Source: Afipia sp. P52-10
GTDB taxonomy: Bacteria > Pseudomonadota > Alphaproteobacteria > Rhizobiales > Xanthobacteraceae
Length of the DNA: 56,078 nucleotides
NCBI RefSeq assembly: GCF_000516555.1
Contig: NZ_AZSJ01000007.1
Coordinates: 1,189,100-1,245,177, forward strand
Direction of reading: 5' to 3'
Below, one piece after another: positions 37,192 to 46,088 of the stretch (position 1 is the first letter of the stretch; the number at the start of each line of letters is the position of its first letter). The notes under the pieces are model-generated. The model saw nothing but the letters and a program-made list of their open reading frames with translations, had not been told where the DNA came from and did not search any database. The position numbers and the translations under genes are program-made.

Positions 37192-38109
37192 TTATTTGGG
37201 TTTCCCCGCAAGCGCAGCGTCGAGCGTTCTGGTCAGGGTCTCGCCCTGCATGCGGCCGATATCGTCCTGGTACTTGAGCAGCGCGCCGAGCGAGTCGCCG
37301 ACCACCTGCGGCGTCAGCGTCTTGGCGTCGAGTTCGCGCAGCGCCGTCGCCCAGTCGAGCGTCTCGGCGACACCGGGCGGCTTGAACAGATCCTCACCGC
37401 GCACCGCCTGCACGAACGCCACCACCTGCTCCGACAGCTTCGCCGAAATTCCGGAGACGCGTGATTTGACGATGGCGATCTCGCGCTCGGCGGACGGATA
37501 GTCCACCCAATGGTAGAGGCAGCGGCGCTTCAGCGCATCATGAATCTCGCGCGTGCGGTTCGAGGTGACGATGACGATCGGCGGCTGCGGCGCGCGCACC
37601 GTGCCGAATTCCGGGATCGTCACCTGGAAGTCGCTGAGGATTTCCAGCAGGAACGCCTCGAACGCCTCGTCGGCCCGATCGAGTTCGTCGATCAGCAGCA
37701 CCGGCGCGCCGGCGGGATCAGGCTCCAGTGCCTGCAGCAACGGGCGCTTGATCAGATACTGCTCGGCAAACACATCGTGCGACAGCCGGTCGCGATCGGT
37801 GTCGCCGGATGCTTCCGCCAGACGTATGGCGATCATCTGCGCCGCGCTGTTCCACTCGTACACCGCCGAGGAAACGTCGAGTCCTTCGTAGCACTGCAAG
37901 CGGATCAGCCGCCGTCCCAGCGCGGCCGACAGCACCTTGGCGATCTCGGTCTTGCCGACGCCTGCTTCGCCCTCGAGAAACAGCGGCCGCCCCATCTTCA
38001 ACGACAGGAACGTCACCGTCGCAAGCGCGCGCTCGGCGAGATAGCCGTGCTTCATCAGCAAGTCGAGCGTCGCGTCGACCGAACCGGGCAATGCGGATGC
38101 CGCGCTCAT
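37192..38109 (-). CDS. coxD: MoxR-type AAA+ ATPase (CoxD-like)
   Basis: A 305-residue AAA+ ATPase. Walker A LEGEAGVGKTEIAKVLSAAL near residue 50, Walker B VLLIDELDRADEAFEAFLLE near 115 and sensor 1 VIVTSNRTREIHDALKRRCL near 150. The start at 38109 (MSAASALPG) lies 28 bases after the CoxM stop; an in-frame ATG at 38172 would overlap CoxM and is not needed. CoxD-type ATPases remodel the apo-enzyme so the Mo-Cu-S centre can be built. Confidence 0.9.
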   Translation of the reverse strand: MSAASALPGSVDATLDLLMKHGYLAERALATVTFLSLKMGRPLFLEGEAGVGKTEIAKVLSAALGRRLIRLQCYEGLDVSSAVYEWNSAAQMIAIRLAEASGDTDRDRLSHDVFAEQYLIKRPLLQALEPDPAGAPVLLIDELDRADEAFEAFLLEILSDFQVTIPEFGTVRAPQPPIVIVTSNRTREIHDALKRRCLYHWVDYPSAEREIAIVKSRVSGISAKLSEQVVAFVQAVRGEDLFKPPGVAETLDWATALRELDAKTLTPQVVGDSLGALLKYQDDIGRMQGETLTRTLDAALAGKPK

Positions 38110-38137
38110 GGCTGGGCTCGCAGGCCGAACCTGCGCC

Positions 38138-38938
38138 TCAAGCGTTCGCCGCCTCGACGGCGCGGCGTGCAAGCACGCCGATCAAATGCGCGCGATATTC
38201 GGCGCTGCCATGCAGATCGCTGTTCAAGCCCTCGGGGGAGACGCTGAGACCATCGAGCATCTTCGGCGAGAAGCGCTTCTTCAGCGCCTCTTCGAACGCG
38301 GTGACGCGGAACACACCGTCACCGCCCGCCCCGGTCACGGCCACGCGAACCTCCGACGGGCGGCGAGCGACGAACACGCCGACCAGCGCATAGCGCGAGG
38401 CCTGGTTGCGAAACTTGATGTAGGCCGCCTTCTTTGGCAGCGGGAATTGGACGCGGACGATGATCTCGTCGGGCTCGAGCGCGGTGGTGAACAACCCCTG
38501 GAAGAACTCGTCCGCCTTCAGCTTGCGCTTGTTGGTGACGATGGTGGCATCGAGTGCCAGACAGGCGGCGGGATAATCCGCCGTCGGGTCGTTGTTGGCG
38601 AGCGAGCCGCCGATCGTGCCCATGTGCCGCACAGCCGGATCGCCGATCATCGAGGCAAGGTTCGCGAGCGCCGGAATGGCCTCGCCGACGATCGCCGAGG
38701 TTGCAACACTGTGATGCCGCGCCATTGCGCCGATCACGAGCGAACGCCCCTTCATGTCGATCGTGTCCAGGCCATCGACCTTCGACAGATCAATCAACTG
38801 GGCCGGACGCGCCAGGCGCTGCTTCATCACCGGCACCAGCGTATGGCCGCCGGCGATCAGCTTCGCATCCTCGTTCTTGGCGAGAAGATTTGCCGCTTGC
38901 CGAACGGTCGCCGGGCGGGAGAACTTGAAATCGTACAT
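38138..38938 (-). CDS. coxM: CO-dehydrogenase-type medium subunit (FAD-binding)
   Basis: 266 residues. The FAD-binding motifs KLIAGGHTLVPVMKQRLARP near residue 28 and HMGTIGGSLANNDPTADYPA near 105 are those of CoxM/XdhB subunits. The C-terminal CO_deh_flav_C domain (FRNQASRYALVGVFVARRPS) is complete. It passes electrons from the [2Fe-2S] subunit to acceptors. GGAC precedes the start at 38938. The upstream gene coxS ends 63 bases away; no large-subunit gene lies between or beside them. Confidence 0.93.
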   Translation of the reverse strand: MYDFKFSRPATVRQAANLLAKNEDAKLIAGGHTLVPVMKQRLARPAQLIDLSKVDGLDTIDMKGRSLVIGAMARHHSVATSAIVGEAIPALANLASMIGDPAVRHMGTIGGSLANNDPTADYPAACLALDATIVTNKRKLKADEFFQGLFTTALEPDEIIVRVQFPLPKKAAYIKFRNQASRYALVGVFVARRPSEVRVAVTGAGGDGVFRVTAFEEALKKRFSPKMLDGLSVSPEGLNSDLHGSAEYRAHLIGVLARRAVEAANA

Positions 38939-39001
38939 CGTCGTGTCCTTAAAACCTTGCTCAGGGCACCGGCGGATGGCCGGCGCTCACGCCGATTGAA
39001 T

Positions 39002-39481
39002 TCAGGCCGACTTGGCCATCGCCTTGGCGCCGGCCGCAATCGATTTCACGATGTTGTGGTAGCCGGTGCAGCGGCAGAGATTGCCTTCCAGCTCCTCGCG
39101 GATCGTATGCTCGTCGAGATCGTGTCCCTTGCGATGGACCATATCGACCGCAGTCATGATCATGCCGGGAGTGCAGAAGCCGCACTGCAACCCGTGGTTC
39201 TCGCGAAACGCTTCCTGCATCGGATGCAGCGGCGCGCCATCCGCGGCAAGACCTTCGATCGTCATGACGCTGCCGCCGTCGGCCATCACCGTCAGCGTGG
39301 TGCAGGACTTAACCGCCTTGCCATTGAGATGAACCACGCAGGCGCCGCATTGCGACGTATCGCAACCGACGTGGGTGCCGGTGAGGCGCAGATTTTCGCG
39401 CAAGAACTGAACGAGAAGCGTCCGCGGATCGATATTCGCCGAATGCGTCGTGCCGTTCACCGTAATCGAGACTTTCGCCAC
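39002..39481 (-). CDS. coxS: CO-dehydrogenase-type small subunit ([2Fe-2S])
   Basis: 159 residues. The plant-ferredoxin-type N-terminal cluster uses [20 protein letters not shown] then KSC; the C-terminal helical domain has [14 protein letters not shown] and [12 protein letters not shown] for the second cluster. All eight Cys are present. The start is a GTG at 39481 preceded by GGAGG nine bases away, giving the usual N-terminus ([10 protein letters not shown]). It is followed directly by coxM. Confidence 0.94.
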   Translation of the reverse strand: MAKVSITVNGTTHSANIDPRTLLVQFLRENLRLTGTHVGCDTSQCGACVVHLNGKAVKSCTTLTVMADGGSVMTIEGLAADGAPLHPMQEAFRENHGLQCGFCTPGMIMTAVDMVHRKGHDLDEHTIREELEGNLCRCTGYHNIVKSIAAGAKAMAKSA

Positions 39482-39613
39482 CAGTATCTTCCTCCCTGCA
39501 ACGCATCCGCCATTATCCATGCGCTGCGCAGCACTTGCATCGTCCGGCTATCCGGCTTTTGGAAAGAGTCTAATCCCATGATAGGGGGCAATTTCGCCCC
39601 CGGCAACCGCAGG

Positions 39614-40069
39614 TCACGGTTGCTTGCCCTGCACGGCTTCGGCGAAATTGGCGAAAAATTCGTCCGCCAGTTTCTTGGCCGAGCCGTTGATCAGGCGCTG
39701 GCCGAGCTGGGCCAGCTTGCCGCCGATCTGCGCCTCGACGTTGTAGGACAGCGCCGTACCGCCATCCTTGTCGGCGAGCGCCACCGCGGCGCCGCCCTTG
39801 GCAAACCCTGCAACACCACCCTCGCCTTCGCCGGAGATCTTGTAGCCGTTCGGCGGATCGAGATCGCTCAAGGTGACGCGCCCCTTGAAGCGGGCCGACA
39901 CCGGGCCGACCTTCATCTTGGCGGTGGCGCGAAATTCCGTGTCCGAGACCTTCTCGAGCTCCTCGCAACCAGGAATGCAGGCTTTCAGCACGTCGGGGTC
40001 ATTCAGCTTGGCCCAAACAACATCGCGAGGGGCGGCGAGCTGCACTTCGCCAGTCATGGTCATGGCCAT
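39614..40069 (-). CDS. coxG: CoxG-like SRPBCC (CO dehydrogenase subunit G) protein
   Basis: 151 residues. MTMTGEVQLAAPRDVVWAKL and LNDPDVLKACIPGCEELE at the N-terminus, then RFKGRVTLSDLDPP and GGTALSYNVEAQIGGKLAQL, form the CoxG family of small lipid- or membrane-associated START-like proteins. The start at 40069 follows GGAG; the open frame continues upstream through a GC palindrome that is not coding. CoxG is thought to tether the enzyme to the membrane. It heads the minus-strand cluster, 132 bases before coxS. Confidence 0.88.
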   Translation of the reverse strand: MAMTMTGEVQLAAPRDVVWAKLNDPDVLKACIPGCEELEKVSDTEFRATAKMKVGPVSARFKGRVTLSDLDPPNGYKISGEGEGGVAGFAKGGAAVALADKDGGTALSYNVEAQIGGKLAQLGQRLINGSAKKLADEFFANFAEAVQGKQP

Positions 40070-40265
40070 GCGATCAATCTCCACATTCAAGGGCCCGTCG
40101 CCGTGCCACGAACCGCATCGTTCTCCGCCCCCGCGGGCGGGCGAAGGACTATCACCGGAAATCATAGACCTGACCATCGTCAGGACGGACAATTTTATGA
40201 GGCGGGCGAGGCGGTGCGCAAGAGCGGCCGTTCGACAGGATAGAACAAGGTAGCTAAGGATCGTG

Positions 40266-40285
40266 CGGACATTTCGCAATGTCCG
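40266..40285. promoter_or_regulatory. Inverted repeat upstream of the PcaD-like gene
   Basis: CGGACATT (40266-40273) and AATGTCCG (40278-40285) are perfect eight-base arms around TCGC, 25 bases before the ATG at 40311 in the region shared with divergent coxG. It could be an operator or a 5'-leader hairpin. Confidence 0.45.
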
Positions 40286-40310
40286 ATTCGAACTCCGGAC
40301 GGAGAATGCC

Positions 40311-41090
40311 ATGCCGATGATCGACGCCGACGGCTGCCCCATTCATGTCGCCATCGACGGGCGCGACGAGGGACCGGCCATCGTCCTTTCCAATTCGTTG
40401 GGCGCGACGATCAAGATGTGGGAGCCGCAACTGGCCGCGCTCGGCACACAGTTTCGCGTCATCCGCTATGATCGCCGCGGTCACGGCAGATCCGGAACGG
40501 CAGGCCCCTATTCGTTCGAACGATTCGGGCGCGACGTGCTCGCGATCCTCGACGCACTGAACATCCGCAAGGCGCACTGGTGCGGACTGTCGATGGGCGG
40601 CATGGTCGGACAATGGCTCGGCGCCAATGCGCCGGAGCGTTTCGACAAGATCGTGCTCGCCAACACCACCTGTTATTATCCCGATCCGACCCGATTTCAG
40701 GATCGCATCAAGGCGGTGACGAAGGATGGCCTCGCCAGCATCGCCGATCAGGTGATGGCCTCCTGGCTAACCGAGGATTTCCGAGAGCGCGCCCCTGCTA
40801 TCACTGGTGAAATCCGGAACATGCTGCTGGGCACGCCAGTCGCGGGCTATGTCGGGTGCTGCCAGGCGCTGAGCACACTTGATCAGCGCGCGCTGCTGCC
40901 GACGATCACGCATCCGGTGCTGATCGTCGCCGGCCGGCATGACCAGAGCACGACCATCGCGCAGGCCGAGTTCATGCGTAAAGCCATTCCCCGCGCCAAC
41001 CTGACGATCCTCGATTCGGCGCACATCTCCAACGTCGAGCAGGCCCACGCCTTTAACGACGCGCTGATCGGCTTCCTCACGCAACGCTGA
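40311..41090 (+). CDS. 3-oxoadipate enol-lactonase-like alpha/beta hydrolase
   Basis: 259 residues. IVLSNSLGATIKMWEPQ (oxyanion region), YDRRGHGRSGTAGPYSFE and the nucleophile elbow WCGLSMGGMVGQWLG (Ser near residue 93) are followed by VAGRHDQSTTI (Asp) and DSAHISNVEQAHAF (His). These match PcaD, which opens 3-oxoadipate enol-lactone in the beta-ketoadipate pathway. No other pca gene is near, so a different ester or lactone is possible. The start at 40311 follows GGAG. Confidence 0.85.
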   Translation: MPMIDADGCPIHVAIDGRDEGPAIVLSNSLGATIKMWEPQLAALGTQFRVIRYDRRGHGRSGTAGPYSFERFGRDVLAILDALNIRKAHWCGLSMGGMVGQWLGANAPERFDKIVLANTTCYYPDPTRFQDRIKAVTKDGLASIADQVMASWLTEDFRERAPAITGEIRNMLLGTPVAGYVGCCQALSTLDQRALLPTITHPVLIVAGRHDQSTTIAQAEFMRKAIPRANLTILDSAHISNVEQAHAFNDALIGFLTQR

Positions 41091-41150
41091 GGCCGCCGTC
41101 TGTGCGGCGACGCACGGCTTCACATCAATTGCCAAGGATCGCCAAGAGCC

Positions 41151-41669
41151 CTACAGCAACGGCGTCGCCAACGGCGGCTGCGGCACAGCGCCCTTGACCC
41201 CGTAGCTGTGGGAATCGACGGCCAGCAGCACCAGGCCGCCGAGCAGCATCAAGGCTTCGGTCGCATGCAGATGCAGCGCGGCGATCTCGCCGACACGCGC
41301 AGCCATCGCCATGCTGGTGATGCTGATGACGGCACCCAGCAGCAGCGCCAGCGCGAGCGGCTCGTCGCCACCGGCACGGCACACCTCCTCATCCTTCGGC
41401 GCAACGCGCAGCGTCAGGATCGCAAACAACCCGAAGTAACCGACGACCACGAACTTCGCCAGGGCCAGCAACCACGCGAACCGCACCGCACCGAGCCCCG
41501 ACAGCTGCAGGTGATCGTTAATGAAGAGCGCCGGGCCGATGTTCGCCCGCTCGTAGATGCCGCGAATCGGAAACGTGACGATGCGCAGGACTGCGATCGT
41601 CCATACGGGGATGAAATAGGCCGCCAGCAGGAGGCCATTGATCGTCGTGATACGAAAGCCGCGCGCCAT
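41151..41669 (-). CDS. Multispanning membrane protein of unknown function
   Basis: About 172 residues with four to five membrane helices (INGLLLAAYFIPVWTIAVLR, FVVVGYFGLFAILTLRV, LALALLLGAVISITSMAMAA and LMLLGGLVLLAVDSH). An acidic segment, RVAPKDEEVCRAGGDEP, joins the central helices. I do not recognise a family with confidence. The start at 41669 is supported by AGGTGG; upstream in-frame codons lack one. It is convergent with the PcaD-like gene. Confidence 0.7.
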   Translation of the reverse strand: MARGFRITTINGLLLAAYFIPVWTIAVLRIVTFPIRGIYERANIGPALFINDHLQLSGLGAVRFAWLLALAKFVVVGYFGLFAILTLRVAPKDEEVCRAGGDEPLALALLLGAVISITSMAMAARVGEIAALHLHATEALMLLGGLVLLAVDSHSYGVKGAVPQPPLATPLL

Positions 41670-42272
41670 CGCCTGCCACCTGTTCAAACAGGTAGCGAGG
41701 TAACGCCCGCAGTTCGGACGGCACAATCTAAACCTTTTGTTTACCTTAACGGCGCCGGCCGGATTGTGGATAATTGCTTACCGGCTGGGTAACCAGCGCG
41801 AAACCGCGCTTTGGCGCGGAACTCCACGTCATAGCTCCTGCCCTGGCTCCCGCCGGCTGGCGCTGACGCAACAACCGGGCACCGCGGCGCGCAATATGAT
41901 TCGCCTCGGCTCACGCAGGCACGAGAGGTCACACGCGCAAGAGCGCAAAGCGACTGGCCCTGCAAAGGTCTAGGGCATGCGATGCCGGAGTTCTGTGCAG
42001 AGCAACATGCAGGCGGCACGCGTTGCGCGTGGTTCCGTCGTGGTGACGGCACATACGTTCCCGTTAGCGATGCGGCAGTGCAACGCCAGCATATGAGTCA
42101 AGGAATGAGCCACGGTTAGCATCGACGGTGGACAGCGCCCCTTGAGGCAAGGCGACACAGTTGCCGCTGTAGACCGGCGCTGTTAACAATTCCGAGGCGG
42201 CGCGTCGGGGCTGCCCGGCTCCTGGTGATCGTGATCTCATCGGATCACGTTCAATCCCTCTCGCGGCAGCGC
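41670..42272. other. Intergenic region upstream of the liv operon
   Basis: About 600 bases between the membrane-protein start and livH. No convincing gene; a small CACGCG/CGCGTG hairpin near 42017-42031 is the only structure noted. It should contain the liv operon promoter and any regulatory site. Confidence 0.5.
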
Positions 42273-43187
42273 ATGGAATATTTTGCTCAGCAGCTTATCA
42301 ACGGACTAGCACTCGGCTCCATCTACGGCCTGATCGCCATCGGCTATACGATGGTCTACGGCATCGTCGGCATGATCAACTTCGCCCACGGTGATGTCTT
42401 CATGATCGGCGGTTTCATCTCGCTGATCGCGTTCCTGGTGATCGTTTCGATCGGCCTCACCTCCATTCCCCTGATCCTTCTGCTGGTACTGCTGGTCGCC
42501 ATGGTCACGACGGCGCTGTACGGCTGGACCGTCGAGCGCATCGCCTACCGGCCGCTGCGCCAGTCGTTCCGTCTCGCCCCGATGCTGTCGGCGATCGGCA
42601 TGTCGTTCGTGCTCGGCAATTTCGCGCAGGTCTCGCAAGGGGCACAGGTCAAGCCGGTGCCACCGATCGTCACCGGCGGCTATACGCTGTTCGAGCGCAA
42701 CAACTTCGTCGTCCAGCTCTCTAACGTGCAGATCATCGTCGTCGTGACGACGGTGGTGCTGCTGACGATCTTCTCCTTTATCGTCACGCGCACGCGGCTC
42801 GGGCGGGACATGCGCGCCTGCGCCCAGGACCAGACGATGGCCGCTCTGCTCGGCGTCGACACCGACCGCACGATCTCGATGACCTTCGTCATCGGCGCAG
42901 CACTCGCGGCCGTCGCCGGCCTGATGTACCTGCTCTATTACGGCGTGGTCGATTTCTACATGGGGTTCATTGCCGGCATTAAGGCGTTCACCGCTGCCGT
43001 GCTCGGCGGCATCGGCTCGTTGCCGGGCGCGATGCTCGGGGGACTTGCCATCGGTCTGATCGAAACGTTCTGGTCCGCCTATTTCTCGGTCGAATACAAG
43101 GACGTGGCCGCGTTCTCCATCCTGATCATCGTGCTGATCTTCATGCCGACCGGCATCCTCGGCCGCCCGGAAATCGAGAAGGTCTGA
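42273..43187 (+). CDS. livH: Branched-chain amino-acid-type ABC permease LivH
   Basis: 304 residues with about eight membrane helices. It begins MEYFAQQLINGLALGSIYGL, followed by TMVYGIVGMINFAHGDVFM, the LivH hallmark, and later RTRLGRDMRACAQDQTMAALLGVD plus GGIGSLPGAMLGGLAIGLIE, the cytoplasmic coupling region. The start at 42273 is chosen from the conserved N-terminus; an earlier in-frame ATG (42225) adds 16 polar residues. It is the first gene of the transporter operon, and its stop overlaps the livM start by one base. Confidence 0.95.
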   Translation: MEYFAQQLINGLALGSIYGLIAIGYTMVYGIVGMINFAHGDVFMIGGFISLIAFLVIVSIGLTSIPLILLLVLLVAMVTTALYGWTVERIAYRPLRQSFRLAPMLSAIGMSFVLGNFAQVSQGAQVKPVPPIVTGGYTLFERNNFVVQLSNVQIIVVVTTVVLLTIFSFIVTRTRLGRDMRACAQDQTMAALLGVDTDRTISMTFVIGAALAAVAGLMYLLYYGVVDFYMGFIAGIKAFTAAVLGGIGSLPGAMLGGLAIGLIETFWSAYFSVEYKDVAAFSILIIVLIFMPTGILGRPEIEKV

Positions 43188-44524
43188 TGGCGACGGACGC
43201 CGCAAACCACATTCCGGTACGCGCCGCGTCTGCGCTGAACGTCGGCTTCATTCTCAAGAAAGCCTTCATCAGCGCGTTCGTCGCGTTCGTGCTGTTCGCC
43301 CTGATGATCGGCATACGCACCGACACCGGTCCCTCAGCGCAATTGATCTTCCGCACTCGCTTCGGTGACCTCGCGCTGATCGTGCTTGCGGTCTTCGTCG
43401 GCAGCATCATCGTCGAATTGCTGCGGCACAATCTTCGCCATCTGGAGCCCGCCAATCTCATTCCGCCGGCACTCGAAGCACCGCTCGCCAGCGTACGGCG
43501 GCTGTTCGGTCCCGTCCTGCTCGGCATCACCCTCGTCATGCCGATCGTCTTCTACTACCTGGATCAGCGCTACATTCTCGATCTCGGCATCCTGATCTTG
43601 ACCTATGTGATGCTCGGCTGGGGCCTGAACGTGGTCGTCGGCCTTGCCGGTCTGCTCGACCTCGGCTACGTCGCCTTCTATGCGGTCGGCGCCTACTCCT
43701 ATGCGCTGCTGGCGACCACTTTCGATCTCTCCTTCTGGGTCTGCCTCCCGCTGGCAGGTATCCTTGCCGCGTTCTGGGGCATCCTGCTCGGTTTCCCGGT
43801 TCTGCGGCTACGCGGCGACTATCTCGCCATCGTCACGCTGGCCTTTGGCGAAATCATCCGCCTCGTCCTGATCAATTGGCAGGATCTGACCGGCGGCCCG
43901 AACGGCATCACCGGCATCCCGCGGCCGAGCTTCTTCGGCTTGCCATTCACGGCCGGCGACGATGGCTTCGCCGCATTCTTCGGCATCGAGTTCTCGCCGC
44001 TGCAGCGTATCGTCTTCATGTTCTACCTGATCCTGGCGCTTGCCCTGCTCACCAACTGGGTGACGATCCGTCTGCGCCGCCTGCCGATCGGCCGTGCTTG
44101 GGAGGCCTTGCGCGAGGACGAGATCGCCTGCCGCTCGCTCGGCATCAACACCACGACGACAAAGCTCACGGCCTTCGCAGTCGGCGCGATGTTCGGCGGC
44201 TTTGCCGGTGCCTTCTTCGCCACGCGGCAGGGCTTCATCAGCCCGGAATCGTTCTCGTTCCTGGAATCGGCCTTCATCCTCGCCATCGTCGTGCTCGGCG
44301 GCATGGGCTCGCAGCTTGGTGTCGTGTTGGCGGCGACGGCGATGATCGGCGGCTTCGAGCTGTTCCGCGGACTGGAGCAGTACCGCATGCTGGTGTTCGG
44401 CATGGCGATGGTGCTGCTGATGGTGTGGCGCCCGCGCGGCCTCATCGGCCATCGCGCGCCGACGGTGTTCCTCGAGCATAAGCGGGCGATCTCCTCCTCC
44501 CTCGTCAAGGAGGGGCATGGATGA
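43187..44524 (+). CDS. livM: Branched-chain amino-acid-type ABC permease LivM
   Basis: 445 residues. An extended N-terminal part with extra helices (to about residue 130) precedes the LivM core: DLGILILTYVMLGWGLNVVV, LLDLGYVAFYAVGAYSYALL and RGDYLAIVTLAFGEIIRLVL near residue 205. RAWEALREDEIACRSLGINT is the ATPase-contact loop, and FAVGAMFGGFAGAFFA follows. It forms the membrane pore with LivH and overlaps livG by four bases (ATGA). Confidence 0.95.
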   Translation: MATDAANHIPVRAASALNVGFILKKAFISAFVAFVLFALMIGIRTDTGPSAQLIFRTRFGDLALIVLAVFVGSIIVELLRHNLRHLEPANLIPPALEAPLASVRRLFGPVLLGITLVMPIVFYYLDQRYILDLGILILTYVMLGWGLNVVVGLAGLLDLGYVAFYAVGAYSYALLATTFDLSFWVCLPLAGILAAFWGILLGFPVLRLRGDYLAIVTLAFGEIIRLVLINWQDLTGGPNGITGIPRPSFFGLPFTAGDDGFAAFFGIEFSPLQRIVFMFYLILALALLTNWVTIRLRRLPIGRAWEALREDEIACRSLGINTTTTKLTAFAVGAMFGGFAGAFFATRQGFISPESFSFLESAFILAIVVLGGMGSQLGVVLAATAMIGGFELFRGLEQYRMLVFGMAMVLLMVWRPRGLIGHRAPTVFLEHKRAISSSLVKEGHG

Positions 44525-45363
44525 CCGTCCCTGACCCGATCATCCTCGATGTGACGCACCTGTCGATGCGCTTTGGCGGCATCGTCGCCATCGGCGACCT
44601 GAGTTTCAGTGCCGAACGCGGCAAGATCACTGCGCTGATCGGACCGAACGGCGCCGGCAAGACCACTGTGTTCAACTGCATCACCGGCTTCTATAAGCCG
44701 ACGACAGGAATGATGCGGCTGATCCACGACGACGGCGCGACGTTCCTGCTCGAACGGCTGTTCGATTATCGCATCTCCAAACAGGCGAAGGTCGCGCGCA
44801 CGTTCCAGAACATCCGCCTGTTCGCCGGCATGACGCTGCTTGAAAACCTGTTGGTCGCCCAGCACAACACATTGATGCGCGCCTCGGGCTATACCTTCCT
44901 CGGGCTGCTTGGCGTACCGGCCTTTGCGGCCGCCGAACAACGCTCGATCGATCTCGCACGCTACTGGCTCGACCGCACCGGGCTGCTTGAGCGCGCTGAC
45001 GATGCTGCGGGCAATCTCGCCTATGGCGATCAGCGGCGGCTGGAAATAGCGCGCGCCATGTGCTCCGAGCCGGCCCTGCTCTGCCTCGATGAGCCTGCGG
45101 CCGGACTGAACGGACGCGAAAGCGCCGCTCTGAACGAGTTGCTGCTCGCCATTCGCGCCGATCACGGCACATCGATCCTGCTGATCGAACATGACATGAC
45201 GGTGGTCATGGAGATTTCCGACCACGTCATCGTCCTCGACCACGGCGTCAAGATCGCCGACGGGCCGCCACGCGCGGTGCGCGACGACCCGAAGGTGATC
45301 GCGGCCTATCTCGGCGTCGCCGATGAGGCCGCTGCCGTCGCTGTCATGGAGGGCCGCCGGTGA
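44521..45363 (+). CDS. livG: ABC ATPase LivG
   Basis: A 280-residue ATPase. It has the LivG N-terminus (LDVTHLSMRFGGIVAIGDLS), Walker A GPNGAGKTTVFNCITGFY near residue 40, Q-loop ARTFQNIRLFAGMTLLEN, the degenerate LivG signature LAYGDQRRLEIARAMCSEP near 160 and Walker B LLCLDEPAAGLNGRES. It overlaps both neighbours (ATGA and GTGA), so livHMGF are translationally linked. Confidence 0.95.
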   Translation: MTVPDPIILDVTHLSMRFGGIVAIGDLSFSAERGKITALIGPNGAGKTTVFNCITGFYKPTTGMMRLIHDDGATFLLERLFDYRISKQAKVARTFQNIRLFAGMTLLENLLVAQHNTLMRASGYTFLGLLGVPAFAAAEQRSIDLARYWLDRTGLLERADDAAGNLAYGDQRRLEIARAMCSEPALLCLDEPAAGLNGRESAALNELLLAIRADHGTSILLIEHDMTVVMEISDHVIVLDHGVKIADGPPRAVRDDPKVIAAYLGVADEAAAVAVMEGRR

Positions 45364-46088
45364 GCGACGCCTTGCTGCGCATCTCCGCATTGCGCGCGGC
45401 CTACGGCAAGATCGTCGCGCTGAAGGGCGTCGACCTGGAGGTCAAGGCCGGCGAAATCGTCGCGCTGATCGGCGCCAACGGAGCCGGCAAGTCGACTTTG
45501 ATGATGTCGGTGTTCGGCAAGCCGCGGGCCAAGGCCGGACATATCCTGTTCGACGGACGGGATATCACCCATGTCCCGACGCACGCCATCGCCCGGCTGC
45601 GCATCGCACAGGCGCCGGAAGGCCGCCGCATCTTCGCACGCATGAGCGTGATGGAGAACCTGCAGATGGGCGCCGATGCGGCCGGCGAGCGTGTTTCCAA
45701 CGAAGCCAATCTCGACCGCGTGCTCTCGCTGTTTCCAATCCTCAAGGAGCGTTTGAGCCAGCGCGGCGGCACGCTGTCCGGCGGCGAACAGCAGATGCTG
45801 GCGATCGGTCGCGCCCTGATGAGCAATCCACGTCTGCTCATGCTGGATGAACCTTCGCTTGGCCTTGCGCCGCTGATCACGCGGCAGATCTTCGACGCCA
45901 TCCGCGAGCTCAACCGGCGTGACGGATTGACGGTGCTGCTCGTTGAACAGAACGCCAACCACGCGTTACGCCTCGCCCACCGCGGCTATGTGATGGTCAA
46001 CGGCGTCATCACGCTCTCAGGTTCCGGACAGGAACTGCTGTTGCGGCCGGAAATCCGCTCAGCCTATCTCGAGGGAGGCAGGCACTGA
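45360..46088 (+). CDS. livF: ABC ATPase LivF
   Basis: A 242-residue ATPase with Walker A GANGAGKSTLMMSVFGKPRA near residue 37, the Q-loop region RIAQAPEGRRIFARMSVMEN (the LivF APEGR motif), signature LSGGEQQMLAIGRALMSNPR near 140 and Walker B LLMLDEPSLGLAPLI. It starts with GTG at 45360. Its stop codon overlaps the probable CTG start of the next small gene. Confidence 0.95.
   Translation: MSDALLRISALRAAYGKIVALKGVDLEVKAGEIVALIGANGAGKSTLMMSVFGKPRAKAGHILFDGRDITHVPTHAIARLRIAQAPEGRRIFARMSVMENLQMGADAAGERVSNEANLDRVLSLFPILKERLSQRGGTLSGGEQQMLAIGRALMSNPRLLMLDEPSLGLAPLITRQIFDAIRELNRRDGLTVLLVEQNANHALRLAHRGYVMVNGVITLSGSGQELLLRPEIRSAYLEGGRH

Noticed and set aside
38108-40243. 711-residue plus-strand frame opposite coxM, coxS and coxG
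   Set aside because: Spans three well-supported minus-strand genes; no domain.
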